Shown one piece after another: positions 17,044 through 25,530 of a stretch of 42,313 bases of DNA. The position numbers were made by a program, and so were the translations under genes. Source of the stretch: Bacteroidota bacterium (GTDB lineage Bacteria; Bacteroidota; Ignavibacteria; Kryptoniales; JAKASW01); contig JAMCQL010000007.1 in the NCBI GenBank assembly GCA_023381615.1, forward strand, positions 1-42,313, given 5' to 3'. Position 1 is the first letter of the stretch, and the number at the start of each line of letters is the position of its first letter. The notes under the pieces are model-generated. The model was given only the letters and a program-made list of their open reading frames with translations, made no database searches and was not told the DNA's origin.

Positions 17044-20000
17044 TCCGGGAGTTTTTTTAGTATTTGGTAATAACGCAAAATAACTTTCTGGTATTCCGGC
17101 GGAAAATTCTGACGGATGAGTTTAAGCAGCTCCTGATTTTGTTCTGCGTTTGAATTTGTGAGATTGATCTCAGCAGGACTTTGCCTGACGACATTTTGTC
17201 CGGCAGAGGTCTCCCTGCGGTTGTCGTAATCGCGCTGGCGGATTGAACGGGAAGCATCGAGCAGGCGGGAAAGTATCCTTTCCTGACGCTGAATTGTTTC
17301 CTGCCTTATGTTTTTGCTTTGCATGTCGTTCACAACATCTTTCATCTCCTGGGAAATCTTGTTCAGATCGCCAAGCACTCTGTCCTTGGCCTGAGATTGT
17401 TCGGTTTCACTGGCAAGTTGTTCGAGGGATTTGCGCACCGCTTCCTGTTGTGCGGCGAGTCGTGAAAGTTCAGCCTGCTCTTGCAGGGAAAGGGCTCCGC
17501 CTTCGCCTAACTTTTGCGTCAGCGCATTAAGACTTTCCTGTTGACCTGCAAGCTGTTGAAGCTGCTGCATAAGTGAAGGGTATCCGCCGGAGCCCTGTCC
17601 TTGCATCATTGCTTGGAGAGTGCTCTGAATGTTGAGTACAGCTTCGTTCATCGAGCCCATTGCCTGAGTTTGAGGTTCGGTCGCCGACTGATCGGCTCTA
17701 CTTTGAAGGTTGTTCAACGCGTGCTGCATCTGCGAGTATGCCTGTCCGATCTGTCTTCCCATTTGAGGAGTCACCGAAAAGCTCTTGTTGGAAAGCCGCA
17801 TCATTTGCTGCGCGGTATAGTTTAACTCCTGCATGAGTTCATTTTGTTTGTCAGCAAGCGATCTAGTCTCGGCGGAATTTGGCATTGACTGAGCCGACTG
17901 GTCGCGCAGCGATTCCTGCTTCTTTGAAATTTCGAGAAGATTCTGTTGGGCTTTGCGCAATGCGTTGACAGTTTCTCTTTGTTGGTTTTGCAGCATCTCC
18001 TTTTGTGCTTCGGAAAGATTTTGTCTGAAGTTCTTGAGTGCCTGAGAAATCTGTTGCTGCGACGACAACGCCCGAGAAAATTTTCCCTGTGAAAGTTGCT
18101 GCTCGGAATTCGCGATCTTTTGCTCGGCGCCGGACTTTTCCAAACCCTGCTTTGCCTCGTCGAGCTTTTTCATCGGCATCTCCTTCGCGAATTCTTTCAT
18201 CTTATCCTTCAACTTGGACATCGCTTCGTTCGCCTTTGAGAGCTCTTTCTGAATTTCTTTCTGACTTTCGGAGAGCCGCTGCCGGTTTGCCGCTTGGGTT
18301 GAGTCCGATTCGGCGGTCGATTTCTGCACGTTCTCTTGTTGAGAGATCATCTGATCGGCACGCTTTTGAAGTTCATCAAGTTTTTGTTCTATCTCGACGC
18401 GTTTGATAAGGCTTAAAGTTCGCTCGATGCTTTTACGCAGCATATCCTCATTCATCTGGAAATTTTGCATCGCTTGCCTGACCATCTTCGGATTCAAAGA
18501 TTGAATGGCTTGCTGAAGTTTCTTAAGCGCATCCTGGAATTCGGGTGAGTTTATTTCCTGCAATGCCTTCTGCAGTTCCAAATATTTCTCTAAAGTCTGC
18601 GGAGAGATGATTTTGTTCTCCAGCATTTTTTGAGTCATCGACTCGACTTGTTTTCTCAGATCATTAATCTTTTTCTGAATGTCCTCATATTTCTTCAGGG
18701 TGTTCTGCATTTTCTTTTGTTGCTCCCAGCTCATTTGCTGGGAAGCGGTCTTCATGTCCTGAGATATCTTATCGAGCTGCTGCTTCAGGTTGTCGGAATT
18801 ATTCAACGCGTCTTCGGTTTTTGAAACGAGGTCGCTGTGTTCGCTGTCCGCCGATGCAAAGACTTCGTCAAGCGAGGGAAGACGGAGCCTGTATTCGGTG
18901 CTTGTCGTCGCTTTCGGACCGTTAACCAAATCGTTGTCAAAAACTTTCGCGTGATAGCTTATCATGTCTTCCGGCACAAGGTTGAGCGAGGTCAAGTCCC
19001 ACATGTATGAAATTTCCTGCTCGCCCGCCGACTTGTTTTGAAGAGGGATTTCAATTGAATGATAATTCTTTTCGGGTTGGATGTACTTTGAACTTACGAG
19101 TTTGTATTCAAGCAAAAGTTTTGTGAACCCGTAGTCATCTCCGATGTCGATTTTAAGAGGAAGCTGCATATCCCTGTTCAGATCGACATCTTTGCCGGGA
19201 TAAGTGATCTCGCAAATGGGATATTCGTCTTTCACAGCTTGGACGGTATAGATGATCGGATCGCGATTTAATAAGCTGTCGGTATCAAGCAGACGAAGCC
19301 TGTATTTTGCAGTTTGACTGACGATAAAATGCCCGCTTGCGTTTGTTCCGCTCACGCTCAGTTGTTTCCGCGTCGAGTCGCTGAAAGCGATCCATGCCGA
19401 TCTCAAATCCTTGTTGGTGCGCAGTGTGAATTCAGCTCGTGTCCCGACAAGCGCCGTGAAGTCCCCAATGTTGTCCTGCAAAGTCTCCGTCGTCTTGTGC
19501 GTGTAAGCGGGGTAAACCAACGTCACGGTGAAACTCTGCACTATCGGCAGGTCAACGACTTTAACGTGATATTCCTGCGTACTTTGGTTCCCAGCAGCAA
19601 TGAAATAGTCCAGACTGCTTCTGACATTTTGGATCTGGAAATTATAATCTCCCTCTGAGCTCTTTTTTATTTGATGTTTCTCGAATTCATGCTCGCCGGA
19701 ATACTTTTCGTTTAACGTGATGTAAGATGGAAGTTGTCTTGCGGTAATCAGTTTCAGCGTCGTTTTAATCTTAAGAGTATCTCCGCGCGAGAGCTGCGCA
19801 TCGCCCGGCAAAACTTCCATCGCGTAGGCATCAGGAGAAGCATACTTTTGAGTGAAGTTGACAACTTTCGCCAATGCCGACGGAAGTTGGGAAAGGAAGA
19901 GAAGAAAAAAAATTAGCGCCGTGAAAAAGGCGGCGGCGAAAAGAATCTTGTGTTTTTTTTCTGCCTTGTACTTCAAAACGGATTCAATATTCAGGTGGGA

Positions 20001-20435
20001 AGTTTTTTCAAAGATTTGCCCGATGTATGCCGCCGCTAACTCATTTGAGTAGAGCTTGTTAGATTCATCCGAGAGAAGTTCAACTGCATTTCGCAGTCTA
20101 TCCTTGAGTTCGGGGAAAACGTTTCCAACTTCAAGAGCGATTTCTTTTACGTCTTCGGCCCGGGGAACCTTGAAATACTTTTTGAGATTTGGTATTAGAT
20201 ATTTAAAAAAGGGGAAGAGCACCACTGCGGCAGAAATGAAAAATAGGGTCGCTCTGCCGGCAGTGTCGAAATCGAAAATCAGTTCAAGAACCGCCGATGA
20301 AGTAACCGCTAGCAATAAAACTGAAGCGGAGATCAAAACTCCGTTTAGAATTCTTGAAAGTACTTTCCTTTTGTAAACTCTCTGAAGTGAATTCAGCACC
20401 CCGTATCGCGGAGCGTCGGATAAAATCTCTTCCAT
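17040..20435 (-). CDS. DUF4175-type membrane protein with a long coiled-coil region
   Basis: About 1131 residues. Three hydrophobic segments at the N-terminus (about 30-55, 63-82 and 170-190) anchor it in the inner membrane. A large periplasmic beta region follows (about 200-530: GDTLKIKTTLKL, QSFTVTLVYPAYTHK and similar). From about 550 to 1090 the chain is Gln/Lys/Ser-rich and strongly coiled-coil (KMQNTLKKYEDIQKKINDL, LNNLQSRADQ and so on). This layout is typical of the DUF4175 family, which usually sits beside DUF4159 and MoxR/BatA-type genes; its function is not established. The frame opens with GTG-ATG; I take the ATG at 20435. It is packed between DUF4159 upstream and a secreted protein downstream. 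Confidence 0.88.
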   Translation of the reverse strand: MEEILSDAPRYGVLNSLQRVYKRKVLSRILNGVLISASVLLLAVTSSAVLELIFDFDTAGRATLFFISAAVVLFPFFKYLIPNLKKYFKVPRAEDVKEIALEVGNVFPELKDRLRNAVELLSDESNKLYSNELAAAYIGQIFEKTSHLNIESVLKYKAEKKHKILFAAAFFTALIFFLLFLSQLPSALAKVVNFTQKYASPDAYAMEVLPGDAQLSRGDTLKIKTTLKLITARQLPSYITLNEKYSGEHEFEKHQIKKSSEGDYNFQIQNVRSSLDYFIAAGNQSTQEYHVKVVDLPIVQSFTVTLVYPAYTHKTTETLQDNIGDFTALVGTRAEFTLRTNKDLRSAWIAFSDSTRKQLSVSGTNASGHFIVSQTAKYRLRLLDTDSLLNRDPIIYTVQAVKDEYPICEITYPGKDVDLNRDMQLPLKIDIGDDYGFTKLLLEYKLVSSKYIQPEKNYHSIEIPLQNKSAGEQEISYMWDLTSLNLVPEDMISYHAKVFDNDLVNGPKATTSTEYRLRLPSLDEVFASADSEHSDLVSKTEDALNNSDNLKQQLDKISQDMKTASQQMSWEQQKKMQNTLKKYEDIQKKINDLRKQVESMTQKMLENKIISPQTLEKYLELQKALQEINSPEFQDALKKLQQAIQSLNPKMVRQAMQNFQMNEDMLRKSIERTLSLIKRVEIEQKLDELQKRADQMISQQENVQKSTAESDSTQAANRQRLSESQKEIQKELSKANEAMSKLKDKMKEFAKEMPMKKLDEAKQGLEKSGAEQKIANSEQQLSQGKFSRALSSQQQISQALKNFRQNLSEAQKEMLQNQQRETVNALRKAQQNLLEISKKQESLRDQSAQSMPNSAETRSLADKQNELMQELNYTAQQMMRLSNKSFSVTPQMGRQIGQAYSQMQHALNNLQSRADQSATEPQTQAMGSMNEAVLNIQSTLQAMMQGQGSGGYPSLMQQLQQLAGQQESLNALTQKLGEGGALSLQEQAELSRLAAQQEAVRKSLEQLASETEQSQAKDRVLGDLNKISQEMKDVVNDMQSKNIRQETIQRQERILSRLLDASRSIRQRDYDNRRETSAGQNVVRQSPAEINLTNSNAEQNQELLKLIRQNFPPEYQKVILRYYQILKKLPE

Positions 20436-20438
20436 CAC

Positions 20439-21113
20439 TTAATGTGTTAATGCCCAGTAGACGAGATTAGTTCCAAATTCCAATGCCTCGAGCCGTTTGG
20501 ATTCCGGATCGCTGTGGACTTCCGGCGGATCCCATCCGTCAGATGGATTGCTCTCATAGGTGTAATAGACGACGAGCCTCTTCCCAAGAAATATTCCAAA
20601 CGCCTGCGGCGGTTTCCCATCTTTCCAATCCTGTATTTTGGGAACACCGTTCGGGAAATCATACACACAGTGATACAGCCCGTAAGAGAATGGCAGCTCT
20701 ACAAGAGGTTTATCAGGGAAGACTTTTTTCATCTCTCTTCTAAAAGGCAAATCCATTCCATAATCGTCGTCAGCATAGAGAAAGCCGCCATTCTCAAGAT
20801 ACAGTCTCAGCCGTTTTGCTTGTTCGTCGGTGAATCGAATGTTGCCATGTCCGGTCATGAATAAAAAGGGATAGGTGAAGATATCGTCGCTCATTATGTC
20901 GACGTAATAGTAATTCGGATCAACGTCTATGTTGGTATGTTGCTTCACAAATTGAAGCAGGGTAGGCTCTTCGAGCGGATCGTTATACCAATCCCCGCCG
21001 CCGTCATATTTCAGACGCGCGATTCTAAACGCGCTTGATTTCTGAGCGAATGATTCATGCGCAGCTCCAAGAATAAATGCGAATATCAGGACGGCAAAGC
21101 AAAATTTTCTCAT
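20439..21113 (-). CDS. DUF4159 secreted protein
   Basis: 224 residues from ATG 21113, starting MRKFCFAVLIFAFILGAAHESFAQ (signal peptide). Blocks AFRIARLKYDGGGDWYNDP, PFLFMTGHGNIRFT, RLYLENGGFLYADDDYGMD and KRLVVYYTYESNPSDGWDPP are typical of DUF4159, a fold related to ThuA/class I glutamine-amidotransferase-like domains. An upstream TTG at 21170 keeps the frame open, but the signal peptide supports 21113. The stop is directly followed by the DUF4175 start. In many bacteria DUF4159 genes sit with BatA/MoxR-type envelope genes; here only DUF4175 and one secreted protein accompany it. Confidence 0.88.
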   Translation of the reverse strand: MRKFCFAVLIFAFILGAAHESFAQKSSAFRIARLKYDGGGDWYNDPLEEPTLLQFVKQHTNIDVDPNYYYVDIMSDDIFTYPFLFMTGHGNIRFTDEQAKRLRLYLENGGFLYADDDYGMDLPFRREMKKVFPDKPLVELPFSYGLYHCVYDFPNGVPKIQDWKDGKPPQAFGIFLGKRLVVYYTYESNPSDGWDPPEVHSDPESKRLEALEFGTNLVYWALTH

Positions 21114-21219
21114 CAGTTTTAATCTAAAGAAGCCGTGAAGGAGATTCAAGATAATGCCGGAAAGCCTCAAGGTTGCTTTTCAAATTGAAGTTTAGCGCGT
21201 GAATGTGGTAAGTTAAGCG

Positions 21220-21774
21220 GTGGAAAATTTCATACATCAGAACGGGTACGTAACTGTTTTCTTGACTGTTGCTTTCAGCGGTGAGTTCGGTTTGTTTGCC
21301 GGCATCGCATTGGCGCGCGCCGGATCGGTGACGCTGCCCGGAGTGATTGCGGTCGGGACGATAGCTTCATTTGTCGGCAATATGTTTTATTTCTACGCCG
21401 GAAAACTGTTGTGGACAAAATGGCATTTTCTGAAGAACAAATTTGAAAAGAAAGTTGAGAAAACATCGAGTGTGGTTCGACGATTCGGATCACCTCTCAT
21501 GCTCATCGCGAGGTTTTTTTACGGGGTGAGAGACGTCGTTCCAATTGCTCTTGGTGTTTACGATGTCGGAGTTGGCATTTTTGCGATTTATAATTTTGTC
21601 GGGGCTGTGCTTTGGGCATGGTTCTTCACTGAGGCTGGCAATATGTTCTCAGGTTATTTGATAAAGTCTTTTACGGGCTTTCGCGAATCGCTCTTGTGGG
21701 GCTTGCTTACTTCAGCAATCGTGGCTGGATTGTATTTTCTTGTTCGTAAAGCGGTTTCGCGATTTCAGGGATAG
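21220..21774 (+). CDS. DedA family (VTT domain) membrane protein
   Basis: 184 residues from a GTG start. About five hydrophobic segments are visible. The hallmark DedA signatures are an early FSGEFGLFAGIALARAG segment and the G-[SP]-x(3)-I-x-RF-x-x-G-x-R block, seen here as FGSPLMLIARFFYGVRDVVPIALG. DedA proteins act in the inner membrane, with several members linked to lipid carrier recycling and membrane potential; the substrate here cannot be named. It is divergent from the DUF4159 operon and convergent with the cytochrome gene. No strong ribosome site precedes the GTG. Confidence 0.85.
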   Translation: MENFIHQNGYVTVFLTVAFSGEFGLFAGIALARAGSVTLPGVIAVGTIASFVGNMFYFYAGKLLWTKWHFLKNKFEKKVEKTSSVVRRFGSPLMLIARFFYGVRDVVPIALGVYDVGVGIFAIYNFVGAVLWAWFFTEAGNMFSGYLIKSFTGFRESLLWGLLTSAIVAGLYFLVRKAVSRFQG

Positions 21775-21802
21775 TTTTCTTAGAGGAGAGATTTTTTTAA
21801 GC

Positions 21803-21833
21803 CGCTGGGAGACCGTTGTGCAATCTCCCAGCG
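21803..21833. terminator. Hairpin between convergent dedA and cytochrome genes
   Basis: Arms CGCTGGGAGA (21803-21812) and TCTCCCAGCG (21824-21833) form a perfect 10-bp stem. It lies 28 nt after the dedA stop and 38 nt after the cytochrome stop on the other strand, so it may serve both. T-runs beside it are short. Confidence 0.65.
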
Positions 21834-21871
21834 ACTTATTATTACACTTTCAGATTGAATCCTTGTTGTTC

Positions 21872-23368
21872 TTACTGCGTGCCGTCGTGGCAGTCCGTGC
21901 AGAGCCCGCCTTTCCACGAGTCGCCAATGCCTGCGGGCGGGTGTTCGAATTCCACTCCTGAAAGATTGACTTGTGGTTGCAGCTCTGGTCCTTGAGACAG
22001 GATAATGTGACAGGTCTCGCAGTTGTTCGGGATCACCTGTCCATCGGGGCTCTTATGATTGCCGTCGTGACACCTGAAGCAGCCAAGATAGTTTTCGTGT
22101 CCGATGTTGTTGTTATAAGCTCTCCAGTCAACTCTCATATAAGGGAAGAAGTTAGCTTTGTAAATATTCTGCAAAGACGCAACGGCTTCACTGATGTCTG
22201 AACTGCGCTGTGAAGCAACAGTAGGATACTTGTCTTTGTAAAATGCGTCGATGGCAAGAGCTATGCTGTCCAGCGCATCTTTTGTATTTGTATATCTCGG
22301 GATCAATGCATTAACCGCTGTCTGTTTTATCCACGGAAGCGCGGGATCAATGGTGCCGCTCGCCATTGCGTCATTCACGGCATCGCCAGGTGTTTTAATG
22401 ATGTGAGTCGGACGGTTGTGACAATCTATGCAGTCCATTGTTTTCACAGTCAACTTCTTGACGGAATCGGGTGTGAACGGATTGTTATCCGTGCTAAAGA
22501 TGACGCTCTTTCCATCGGAGCGAACGATACGTACCCAAGGAATGTTTTGTAAAGTGGAATCTGCCGGAAGGTATTGAACTGTGTGTGTAACGTGCCAATG
22601 CACCGGCGGGCGTTGTGCTTCGCCGGGGGTGCTTTTTCCAATCTTAATCAGCATGTCTAATGTCCAGCGAGTGTTCGCTGAATCTTCAAGGAAATATTCC
22701 TTCGTGATTCGGCGTTCTCCAACAAACGACTGCGGCCAGTGGCATTGCTCGCAAGTTTCTCTTGCAGGACGCAAATTTTTAATCGGCGTCGGAATTGGTC
22801 GTGGAAATTTATTGAAAAGAACCGCATAAACCTGATACGCGCCGGAGAGTTTTGACTTGACATACCAGCTTGCACCGGCACCGACGTGGCATTGTACGCA
22901 TGCGACCCGGGCGTGAGGGGACTGCAGGTAAGTTGCATATTCCGGCCTCATCACGGCGTGGCAAATCTTTCCGCAGAACGTTACGGATTCTGTGAAATCA
23001 AAAGCTCTGTAACCGCCGATCGCGCTGAACAACATCAATAGGAGAGTTCCTGTCGAAAAAAGAAAGAACGCGGTTCGCTGCCGTCTATCGTTTAAATCTA
23101 TCCTTGGCAAAGGTGGAATGCCTGCCTCAGCCGCCTTTCGCCAGTGCTTCCTCTCGATTAAGGCGCCGGCCGGTATGATTATAAGCCCAAGTATCAGGAT
23201 ACTTGGAAGAAGTATGTAGGTGATGATTCCGAAATACGGCGGTAGAACGTTCCATATCGCGTCGATCAGCATCAGAACCAGAATCGTGATGAAGGTGACC
23301 AACGCAATCAAAGCGCCAGCCATGCTAATAGGGTTGTAAAATAGATCCGGAAATTTTCTCTTGTTCAT
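21872..23368 (-). CDS. Seven-heme NapC/NirT-type membrane cytochrome c
   Basis: 498 residues. Three N-terminal membrane helices (about 15-40, 45-70 and 100-120) are followed by a periplasmic region with seven heme sites. The first is CGKICH, a C-x3-C-H motif followed by AVM, as in NapC/NirT relatives; the others are CVQCH, CEQCH, CIDCH, CFRCH, CETCH and CTDCH. The block PHARVACVQCHVGAGASWYVKSKLSG is a strong family match (trimmed here to the segments PHARVACVQCH and WYVKSKLSG). These proteins oxidise quinol and pass electrons to periplasmic or outer-membrane partners. No terminal reductase gene is adjacent, so the acceptor is unknown. The gene stands alone. Confidence 0.92.
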   Translation of the reverse strand: MNKRKFPDLFYNPISMAGALIALVTFITILVLMLIDAIWNVLPPYFGIITYILLPSILILGLIIIPAGALIERKHWRKAAEAGIPPLPRIDLNDRRQRTAFFLFSTGTLLLMLFSAIGGYRAFDFTESVTFCGKICHAVMRPEYATYLQSPHARVACVQCHVGAGASWYVKSKLSGAYQVYAVLFNKFPRPIPTPIKNLRPARETCEQCHWPQSFVGERRITKEYFLEDSANTRWTLDMLIKIGKSTPGEAQRPPVHWHVTHTVQYLPADSTLQNIPWVRIVRSDGKSVIFSTDNNPFTPDSVKKLTVKTMDCIDCHNRPTHIIKTPGDAVNDAMASGTIDPALPWIKQTAVNALIPRYTNTKDALDSIALAIDAFYKDKYPTVASQRSSDISEAVASLQNIYKANFFPYMRVDWRAYNNNIGHENYLGCFRCHDGNHKSPDGQVIPNNCETCHIILSQGPELQPQVNLSGVEFEHPPAGIGDSWKGGLCTDCHDGTQ

Positions 23369-23538
23369 TCTTACCTCTGTAAATTTATTTGCATTTAGTG
23401 GTCCTTCTCCACATCGTGGCTTATTAATGATGCAAAGGCAGACCTGCTCAGGGAAGGGTCTGGAAAGCGAATATCAATTTAACTTAACGTCGGGTTTAAG
23501 TTACAATTTTGTACATATTCATTTCAATATATCGTAAC

Positions 23539-24510
23539 TCACCAGTGAAACTTGAAGAAGGAGGCGTCTTCGTAATAAGAAGCCGTCAGCTTCTCAAGTT
23601 CTTCCTGTTCTTCCTTTTTCATCGGGACAAATTCCGAAGCAATTCTCACGTTCTCTTCGAGATGCGGAACGGTGTCGATGCCGACGATGACCGTGCTAAC
23701 CTGCTGTGTCATTACGTATCTCAATGCTTGATCCATTTTTGTTATTCCGCCGTCTTTGAAGATTCTCCCTCGCGCAGGAATCTTCATCGCAATTATCCCC
23801 ATACCTTTTTCGTTCGCAAGAGGCAGTAGGTTCTCGATGAATGAATTATGGTGTTTGTCGGCCGCATTGACTGCCATGAGTATCGTATCGAAGTCATAAC
23901 GCTTGATCGCTTCTGCAAGAATGAACGGATCTTTGTGTCCTGTGATACCGATATATTTAATGATCTTTTCGTCGCGTGCTTTCTGCATAGCACGAAGCAC
24001 ACCGTCATCCGCAAAAATCTTATCGAGATCATCCTGCGTTCTCACATTGTGAATCTGCCAGGCATCAAGATGGTCGGTCTGCAAATTCTTTAAGCTTCTC
24101 TCAAGAAGCCGCATGGAGCCATCGTAACTTCTGTCGTGTGTCTTTGTCGCGAGATAGACTTCCTTTCTTCTCGTTTTCATCACTCTGCCGATATACGTTT
24201 CGCTGACCCCGGTTCCGTATGCGGCTGCGGTATCAATGTAGTTGATTCCAAGATCGATCGCGCGATTGATGATTTCGTCTGCCTCTTTATCGTGCCCGGG
24301 CTCTTCCAAAGTCGATTGCCCGCCCAAACTGTAGATCTTGGCCTCGTATCCCGTCTTGCCTAAAGTTCGCATTGGCATTTTCATCTTCAAATCGGCAGGG
24401 ATGACCTTTGCCAGTGTCTCCGCCGGTTTGGAAACCTTTAAGAGTCCGATGCCCGCCGCCGCAGTCGCAACTCTTCCGATAAACGATCTTCGACTGAATT
24501 TGTTATCCAT
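23539..24510 (-). CDS. Aldo/keto reductase with Tat-type signal
   Basis: 323 residues. The N-terminus has a twin-arginine motif (FSRRSFIGR, residues 4-12) and a hydrophobic AAAGIGLL stretch, so export by Tat is likely. The AKR barrel begins MRTLGKTGYEAKIYSLGG and carries the catalytic tetrad Asp (NYIDTA), Tyr (AAAYG), Lys (LATKT) and His (WQIHN). The late block ITKMDQALRYVMTQQVSTVIVGID is typical of the YgdS/Fe-S-less AKR group. The frame opens with TTG at 24516, but ATG 24510 has AGGAGG 7 nt upstream. Substrate is unknown. Exported AKRs of this form are frequent in Bacteroidota. Confidence 0.9.
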   Translation of the reverse strand: MDNKFSRRSFIGRVATAAAGIGLLKVSKPAETLAKVIPADLKMKMPMRTLGKTGYEAKIYSLGGQSTLEEPGHDKEADEIINRAIDLGINYIDTAAAYGTGVSETYIGRVMKTRRKEVYLATKTHDRSYDGSMRLLERSLKNLQTDHLDAWQIHNVRTQDDLDKIFADDGVLRAMQKARDEKIIKYIGITGHKDPFILAEAIKRYDFDTILMAVNAADKHHNSFIENLLPLANEKGMGIIAMKIPARGRIFKDGGITKMDQALRYVMTQQVSTVIVGIDTVPHLEENVRIASEFVPMKKEEQEELEKLTASYYEDASFFKFHW

Positions 24511-24888
24511 GATCAAGCCTCCTTATTAATCAGTGTAACATTCTAATTCTAAGTCCTGACTTCGCATAAGACGCGCAGCTTTTTTCTCGCAAAGTCCGCA
24601 AAGGAAGTGATTCTCCGCAGAGAGCGCAAGGTGAATAGGCGATGAGTTACCTTTGCCAGCTTTGCGGTGTTCTTCGCGCACTTTGCGTGAAATGGGAAGC
24701 CTCCTTTCCGCAAAATCTAAATAGAGGCCTACCGAATATCAACAGCACTCACTGAAAGAGTAGTGACCACGCTTTCTGTCACCCTGAATTCATTTGAGGG
24801 TCTAATTCCAAGCAGATTCCGAAATAAATTTGGAATGACGTGTGCGTTGTTTGAGTCTTTCAGTGTAGACCTATTAAATTGTGCCATC
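24511..24888. repeat. Repeat-rich spacer with CGCAAAG inverted repeats
   Basis: No gene is supported. Left arms CGCAAAGT plus CCGCAAA (24588-24602) are complementary to TTTGCGG (24661-24667) and ACTTTGCG (24680-24687), with an 11-12 nt internal bulge on the right side. Inside are further partial matches (CCGCAG, GCGCAAGG and CCTTTGC). Downstream at 24815-24839 lies the first copy of a 25-nt hairpin repeat. The arrangement fits a non-coding intergenic repeat rather than a terminator. Confidence 0.55.
24815..24839 (+). repeat. 25-nt hairpin repeat, copy 1 (upstream of asparaginase)
   Basis: Begins GATTCCGAAAT and ends TTTGGAATGAC. It matches copy 2 at 25444-25468 in 23 of 25 positions, same orientation. 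ATTCCGAA and TTTGGAAT pair with one G-U. A smaller hairpin CCCT/AGGG (24783-24800) lies just before it. Confidence 0.75.
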
Positions 24889-25377
24889 ATGGCAATCAGA
24901 ATATTTGTTACAGGTGGGACATTTGACAAGGAATACAACGAACTTACGGGGAAGTTGTACTTCAAAGACACGCATCTTCCGGAGATGCTGAAATTAGGCA
25001 GGTGCAAAGTCGATGTCGATGTTCGAACATTAATGATGATCGACAGTCTTGAAATGACAGACGAGGATCGTCAAATCATCCTTGAGAACTGCTTGAAGTG
25101 CGACGATGAAAAGGTCATAGTCACACACGGCACCGACACAATGGAACAGACCGCGCACGTTCTTGGGAAGGCAATAAAAGACAAAACCATTGTGATTACA
25201 GGCGCGATGATACCGTATAAGTTCGGAAGCTCTGACGGGCTGTTCAATTTAGGAAGCGCGCTTGCGTTCGCTGAGACTCTGCCGCACGGTGTCTATATCG
25301 CTATGAACGGGCGTTACTTCAACTGGAATAATGTCCGGAAGAACAGGAAGACCGGCGAGTTCGAAGAGATAAGTTGA
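24889..25377 (+). CDS. Short single-domain asparaginase
   Basis: 162 residues covering only the N-terminal catalytic domain of the L-asparaginase family. FVTGGTFDK contains the nucleophile (Thr11), and VTHGTDTMEQTAHVL is the second catalytic block with the Thr-Asp pair. TGAMIPYKFGSSDGLFNLG follows. Full-length enzymes have about 330 residues and a C-terminal domain; the stop here is clean and short versions are widespread, so this is a natural single-domain form. The frame stays open upstream to 24763, but that part is translated hairpin repeat, so the ATG at 24889 is the credible start. The gene is bracketed by the two copies of the 25-nt repeat. Confidence 0.85.
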   Translation: MAIRIFVTGGTFDKEYNELTGKLYFKDTHLPEMLKLGRCKVDVDVRTLMMIDSLEMTDEDRQIILENCLKCDDEKVIVTHGTDTMEQTAHVLGKAIKDKTIVITGAMIPYKFGSSDGLFNLGSALAFAETLPHGVYIAMNGRYFNWNNVRKNRKTGEFEEIS

Positions 25378-25443
25378 TACGCCGTCAATAACACACCCAC
25401 AGCTTGTTAGCCCGAACTCGTTTCATGGTCTAAGTGGTAAATA

Positions 25444-25468
25444 GATTCCGAAATGAATTCGGAATGAC
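25444..25468 (+). repeat. 25-nt hairpin repeat, copy 2 (downstream of asparaginase)
   Basis: Begins GATTCCGAAAT and ends TTCGGAATGAC. ATTCCGAA and TTCGGAAT pair perfectly over 8 bp. Same orientation as copy 1, 605 nt downstream of it, in the spacer before tag. Confidence 0.75.
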
Positions 25469-25530
25469 AATGAGTGGTTATTGTCTCTCGATTGAAGACA
25501 ACGACCCTCTCGAGTTGCTGAGGAGTAAGC

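Noticed and set aside
17040-20435. SMC-like or chromosome-partition protein
   Set aside because: The coiled coil is long, but there is no Walker motif and the N-terminus is membrane-anchored with a periplasmic beta region, matching DUF4175.
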